Below, one piece after another: positions 61,903 to 64,000 of a DNA stretch of 64,000 bases; positions within the stretch are counted from its first letter, which is position 1, and each line of letters starts with the position of its first letter. The notes beneath the pieces were generated by a model. That model worked only from the letters and a program-made list of their open reading frames with translations, made no database searches and was not told the DNA's origin. The position numbers were made by a program, and so were the translations under genes. Origin of the DNA: Glycine soja (taxonomy: Eukaryota; Streptophyta; Magnoliopsida; Fabales; Fabaceae); the NCBI RefSeq assembly GCF_004193775.1, contig NC_041016.1, forward strand, positions 47,058,767 through 47,122,766, given 5' to 3'.

Positions 61903-64000
61903 GTCTAGCTCTTCCTGTTTGTGGATCTCTATCACGTCTTGTTTTTGCACTCTTGTTGTTTATGGAAGCATGCTTGGTGTGTGTGTGTGGCAGATCGTGT
62001 TACAAAGCTTTTTTGTTATATTTTTTAGGTATATCATTTGTATGTGTAGATGCACATTCAACTACCATGTTGTAGTAGTTGTTATAAATGGCTACTATGA
62101 TTGTCTAGTCTAATTCCTAACATTAGATTTTCTTTTTAAAAATTCCTTATTTCAACTTGCTCATAAAATCTTTTCCACAAAAATTCCTTATTATTTAAAT
62201 GGTAATTCCTTATTTCAACTTTTGTGATGCTCATGTGTGTGTGTGTGAGTGTGTATTTGGTCTTAACATTTTGTTCTGTTGCTAGAGAATATGTATTTTT
62301 TTGGGCAATGAACCCATATGGATTTTGTGGTCAACTGGAGTATAAGAAAAAGTTGTTAAGTTATCTTTGGGTTTCTATTTTTTTCCCCTTTCAATGTAAC
62401 CCCTTCTCTTAAATTTAGATTATCTTTTCTTACTACAGTGTTGATGCTTTCCTGAATTCTTCCCTCAAGCTTTTGCTTTTGAAAGATTGAAGAAATTTAG
62501 ATCTAGTATTTCTATGAACATTTCAACTCAACAACTTAATCCCAACTGGTTTGAATTTATAATAATACTTGTCACTCATAAAATATTAATGTAAGTTGCA
62601 TGGCATTCTTGTCTTTCTCACTATAATTTTGCTAAATGACCTCTGCATAAGCTGTTTGAGAAAGATCTGAGACTAGTTTTGATTTATATCAATTATCGAA
62701 GTCCCATGGCTATATATTTGAGGGTGTTTCTTTTCCTCTAAACTTGTTATGTGATGGTTATTTTGTTTCTCTATTGTTTTGTACTTACAGCTACTTCAAA
62801 GGACTTGAGATTGTGGCCTTGCAGCAATTCTTATTTGGCAAATAGTCTCTCCAAGCAGTTTTCCTTTTCTCTTTGTGGCTATGCTTTCTCATGGTAAGTA
62901 TATATAATAATGGTGGACAACAACTTTTGAAACTTATATTGTTCTTATTCTGACATTAACTAATGATCCCCTATATATAGAAAAGTTGAAAATAGTGTCT
63001 ACAGTGCATGCCAAATCTTGTCTTTGGACTTTGATTGTATTTTATTTTTTTATGTTAAATTAATCTTGTCTTTGGACACAGATAATGGCAGTGCATAAAA
63101 ATTAAGTTCAAAGTTTTAAGCTAAAATAAATTCAACTATATCATGGCATGATAGGTCATAAACAGGGAAAATGTTAACACAATTGCCTTGCCTAGCTGGC
63201 TGTGAACAAACTAGAAGGAAAAATATTATACTTTTTTAATTGAATTTACATAGTTGAGGGAAATTTATTATACTTATTTTTTTTAAAATTTAATTCACTG
63301 AGTAGTGTAAGAATTGAACTCCATCATATTTCCCTCCTAGAATTTGGTTGAAAATTATATACTATACTTATTTTGCCAATTTTTTATATTATTATTATCA
63401 TTTTATAATACATAATAATAAGCGTTCTTTCGTGAATTTCAACTTGTGACTTGTGAGTAATATTTTATCTTTGGAAACTTGAAGAAAATCTACGAAGCTC
63501 TCTCATTTAATTGTGACTTTTTTTTTTACAAAATTAAATGTATTCTTTGTGGGGAGTGTAAGTGGTAAAACTAAAGTCTTTGTCTAAATATTGAAGACAA
63601 TTTTATATTTAATACAAAATTTATATTATATATAGTCTCTTCGTTGTATTTTTTATATTATAAGAAATTGAAAATAAATATAACTAACACAGTTGTATTT
63701 TTGATTATCAAGTAACATTGTCTGCATTGTGCTCTGTTTAACTCTAAAATCAGTTCCATATTTTTTTAAAAGTTTTCTCAGAAAATTGATTTTTCTAAAA
63801 AACAACTGAACTAAATATGTATTTAATGTTTAATCGATTTATTTTCTTGAGCGCATGATTAATTAAACAGACGTTTGTTAGTAGTTTGTACAAATCTATT
63901 TTGTGAAATAAAAAAGATAAAGAAAAGTGTTTTAAGAATGACAAGAGTTAAAAGATTGACTAGTGATCAAAGAAAAAAAGAGAAAAAAATATCACTAATT
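61903..64000. other. Remaining visible interior of the third CACTA element
   Basis: AT-rich. An exon-like segment at about 62791-62893 is bordered by TTACAG and GTAAGT, but its translation is not recognised. Nothing else supported. Confidence 0.4.

Larger units (their letters stand above)
59972..64000 (+). mobile_element. Start of a third CACTA element carrying host gene exons (runs off the window)
   Basis: Begins CACTACTAAAAAAGACAC, followed by an AAGACGGTT...AACCGTCTT hairpin. Exons resembling SWI3D, ATX-type SET methyltransferase and a KH-domain protein follow on the plus strand within 2 kb. No transposase is seen in the visible 4 kb. The right end lies outside the window, so boundaries and completeness are unknown. 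Confidence 0.6.

Overview
The window looks like nuclear DNA of a legume, most likely soybean or a close Glycine relative. This is inferred from the plant-type GT-AG intron genes, the CYP72A cytochrome P450 family, plant Copia, Gypsy and LINE elements, and CACTA elements that carry host gene fragments. No species-diagnostic marker was checked. The genic core is a tandem array of three CYP72A-type P450 copies on the minus strand. Each repeat unit is about 8.8 kb and holds an HMG-CoA-lyase gene scrap, a Gypsy gag remnant, a P450 gene and a CIPK-type kinase remnant.

Layout, left to right. Positions 72-6804: P450 copy A, a pseudogene with frameshifts, a complete Copia element (1165-5777, target duplication TAAGT) in exon 4, and exon 1 lost at a junction near 9073. 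Positions 9073-11590: CIPK remnant block 1. Positions 11591-13932: HMG-CoA-lyase and Gypsy block 1. Positions 13933-17240: P450 copy B, open throughout but lacking 53 N-terminal codons. Positions 17825-20380: CIPK remnant block 2. Positions 20381-48057: a 27.7-kb CACTA (En/Spm) transposon with TTA target duplication, placed exactly where the paralogous site at 11591 is empty. Positions 48061-50412: HMG-CoA-lyase and Gypsy block 2. Positions 50413-55641: P450 copy C, complete at 523 residues but with alanine in place of the conserved I-helix threonine.

The large CACTA element has inverted-repeat-rich ends (about 14 hairpin units left, 7 right). It carries a decayed TNP2 transposase (35.3-38.5 kb) and a decayed second gene joining a Transposase_24-like region to a Ulp1/C48-like protease region (21.3-24.3 kb), both on the minus strand. 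It also holds exon-sized fragments of host genes, mostly on the plus strand and often with splice sites retained: WAT1/EamA transporter, ClpC chaperone, glycosyltransferase, PADRE/DUF4228 protein, BAT1-type amino-acid permease and a Rab3GAP-like fragment (minus strand). A 465-bp-arm palindrome of another coding fragment is present. A Copia element deleted for reverse transcriptase and several LINE insertions are nested inside.

Right of P450 copy C lie fragments of an LRR receptor kinase (57.6-58.1 kb), the end of another CACTA element (to 59756), and the start of a further CACTA element (from 59972). The latter carries fragments resembling SWI3D, an ATX-type SET-domain methyltransferase and a Quaking-like KH protein, and runs off the window. 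The region records repeated tandem duplication, gene capture by CACTA elements, nested retrotransposition and gene decay. Only P450 copies B and C look potentially expressible as whole proteins, and each has a different lesion.
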